The notes under the pieces were generated by a model. The model saw only the letters and a program-made list of their open reading frames with translations, was not told the DNA's origin and searched no databases. A DNA stretch of 6,372 nt from an uncultured Selenomonadaceae bacterium (GTDB lineage Bacteria > Bacillota > Negativicutes > Selenomonadales > Selenomonadaceae): positions 1-6,372 of the forward strand of contig CAJOKY010000139.1 in assembly GCA_905235425.1 (NCBI GenBank). The letters are read 5' to 3'. A program made the translations under genes and the position numbers. Shown piece by piece: positions 5,151 to 6,372 of this stretch. The stretch's first letter is position 1. The number at the start of each line of letters is the position of its first letter.

Positions 5151-6320
5151 GTCTAAGCTTGCAAGACATATGCCGAATAAAACCCAATACAGCCTCAGCG
5201 CACTGTAACTTTCAAAAATAAAATCTGTAAAGCTGTAGAGCATAAGCGACAGCGTCGAAAAAAATAAAATTTGACCGTACACATTGCCGCAACGTTTCTT
5301 TGACCAAATTAAAATTCCGCCGAAAATGCCGCAGAATAACATTAAGCCGAAAATTCCCGTTTCAGACCAAAATTGCAGGTACGAGTTATAAGCGTGCGAC
5401 AGCTTGAAATTTTCCGTGTTGTCATTGTATGTCACGAAAACATTTTGGTAATTGCCGAGACCTACGCCCATAATCGGATTGTCTTTCAACATTTCAAGCG
5501 ACGTTTGCCAAACAATTTCTCGCGCAGGGTAGGCGTCTTCAAAATTCGGTACGTCTTTCAACGCGCCTTGTGACATTATCAGTGAGATTATCAATGCCGT
5601 TATGACTGACGGAATTTTTTTGCCGCTGAAAAATTCATTGCCCAAAATCAGCAGAAAAATTATCGCCGTGACAATCTGCGCGTAAACCGTGTGTAAAAAT
5701 AAAAAAACTATCAGCGACGTGAAAAAAGTTGCGGTGTAGAAAATTCGCCGCTTGAAACCATCCGCGTTGAAAGTCAAAATTAAAAACGTCGGCAACATCA
5801 GCACGTACAAGATTGAACTTTGAAAAGGCGAGTCATTTAAAAAAGTGGTCGGATTTATCGCGCCTTCAAAAATTTGGTACGCCATAAATAAATTGTCTAA
5901 GCAAAGAGATATGCCCGTAGCAATTAAAAGCTTTTCTGAATTTTTCTGCCTGCGAATCATGGCAATTAGCGGTATGAACAAAATCATATTGTGGCTGAAG
6001 AAAAACCAGTAAACGTTGCTGTCATTGTCTTTGACAAGATGCCCGCCGTACAGCGAAGAAATTATCATCCACCACGCAAAAGCCGAGATAGTCAGCAGAA
6101 AATTTTTGTAGCGCCGTATTAACTCCATAATCGGCTTTTTGGTAATAAAAAATTTTACCGCGAACATTACGAAAATAATTCTGATTATGTTGCGGCTTAA
6201 AGGCTCTGAAACGCATACGCTTAACGCCAGCAGAATCAGCAAAATTTTTTCGATTCGCAGTGCGTACTTTCTGTAGTGTAAAGCGTTTTCTTCAATGCGT
6301 GATAAAAAGTTTTGTAACAC
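5145..6320 (-). CDS. O-antigen ligase/polymerase family membrane protein (Wzy_C, WaaL-like)
   Basis: This 391-residue protein has about 11-12 hydrophobic segments (for example around residues 23-38, 43-60, 73-91, 105-121, 131-150, 167-184, 193-228, 236-250, 322-338, 347-366 and 374-389). A large hydrophilic loop, about 252-320, carries the family signature: Arg267 before VWQTSLEMLKDNP, PIMGVGLGNY (282-291), His309 in HAYNSYLQ, and ETGIFG (320-325). This is the layout of Wzy_C proteins, which ligate O-antigen or other glycans to lipid A-core, polymerise glycan repeats, or glycosylate proteins at the periplasmic face. Ligase, polymerase and oligosaccharyltransferase cannot be separated here. 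The Ser-Arg-Gly motif often found before the last helices of the first half is not obvious; that region reads FLHTVYAQIVTA. The start is GTG at 6320 with AGGA 6 nt upstream. It is the first gene of the probable operon, 4 nt from the AsmA-like gene. Confidence 0.85.
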   Translation of the reverse strand: MLQNFLSRIEENALHYRKYALRIEKILLILLALSVCVSEPLSRNIIRIIFVMFAVKFFITKKPIMELIRRYKNFLLTISAFAWWMIISSLYGGHLVKDNDSNVYWFFFSHNMILFIPLIAMIRRQKNSEKLLIATGISLCLDNLFMAYQIFEGAINPTTFLNDSPFQSSILYVLMLPTFLILTFNADGFKRRIFYTATFFTSLIVFLFLHTVYAQIVTAIIFLLILGNEFFSGKKIPSVITALIISLIMSQGALKDVPNFEDAYPAREIVWQTSLEMLKDNPIMGVGLGNYQNVFVTYNDNTENFKLSHAYNSYLQFWSETGIFGLMLFCGIFGGILIWSKKRCGNVYGQILFFSTLSLMLYSFTDFIFESYSALRLYWVLFGICLASLDR

Positions 6321-6326
6321 TTATAA

Positions 6327-6330
6327 TCCT
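6327..6330 (-). promoter_or_regulatory. Ribosome binding site of the ligase-like gene
   Basis: AGGA lies 6 nt before the GTG start at 6320. No clear -10 or -35 was found in the 52 nt upstream within the window. The promoter may lie beyond the right edge. Confidence 0.5.
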
Positions 6331-6340
6331 AATCCCTGAA

Positions 6341-6372
6341 TAGTGAGTAGTAAGTAGTGAGTAGTGAGTAGT
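6341..6372 (+). repeat. Heptamer tandem array with TAGNNNG units, upstream of the ligase-like gene
   Basis: The plus strand reads TAGTGAG, TAGTAAG, TAGTGAG, TAGTGAG, TAGT, so at least four units lie in tandem and the array runs off the window. Each unit holds two adjacent stop codons (TAG TGA or TAG TAA). It ends 20 nt before the start codon of the ligase-like gene, so it falls in that gene's leader or promoter zone. Confidence 0.8.

Noticed and set aside
4058..5221. Plus-strand open frames opposite the AsmA-like gene (4058-4291, 4626-4982, 4979-5221)
   Set aside because: They are antisense to a long coherent gene with good spacing to its neighbours; no domain is recognisable.
5373..6216. 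Small open frames overlapping the ligase-like gene (5373-5573 plus, 6022-6216 minus)
   Set aside because: They are shadows of a multi-pass membrane protein with a recognisable Wzy_C loop.
6341..6372. CRISPR array
   Set aside because: Units are 7 bp in direct tandem with no spacers and no cas genes nearby.

Overview
The window looks like chromosome of an AT-rich, diderm (outer-membrane-bearing) Firmicute, most plausibly a member of the Negativicutes/Selenomonadales. This is an inference from the gene mix: an O-antigen-ligase-like membrane protein and an AsmA/DUF748-like envelope protein sit beside Firmicute-style ribosome binding sites (AGGAG, AGGTGAT), a PilT ATPase and a BspA-type leucine-rich-repeat protein. 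No rRNA or other taxonomic marker is present, so the placement is moderate only.

Layout. Positions 1-183 hold the 3' end of a plus-strand glycoside hydrolase family 3 gene (NagZ-like), followed by a plus-strand rho-independent terminator at 210-247. Everything else is on the minus strand. Reading with transcription from right to left: an O-antigen ligase/polymerase-like membrane protein (6320-5145), an AsmA-like anchored envelope protein (5140-3704), a class-III PLP aminotransferase (about 3666-2383) and a PilT-type twitching ATPase (2282-1299). The first three are spaced 4 and about 37 nt apart and form a probable operon. PilT follows after a 100-nt gap with its own good ribosome binding site. 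A leucine-rich-repeat gene (1201-308) has its own strong promoter just downstream of pilT and runs toward the NagZ terminator.

How the genes fit together. The ligase-like and AsmA-like proteins both point to building or maintaining the outer envelope, and PilT powers type IV pilus retraction, so most of the window concerns the cell surface. The aminotransferase has no obvious partner here. No defence system, integrase, transposase, CRISPR array, tRNA or rRNA was seen.

The most notable points are: (i) the leucine-rich-repeat gene seems broken near its 3' end by one extra base, since a perfect next repeat continues in another frame to position 265; (ii) two short arrays of 7-bp units, both fitting TAGNNNG, lie on either side of the pilT-to-ligase block in opposite orientations; (iii) one of these arrays supplies the stop codon of a pilT that looks shortened at its C-terminus; (iv) all three upstream operon genes appear to use GTG or TTG starts. 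I do not see convincing evidence for a wholly new system.
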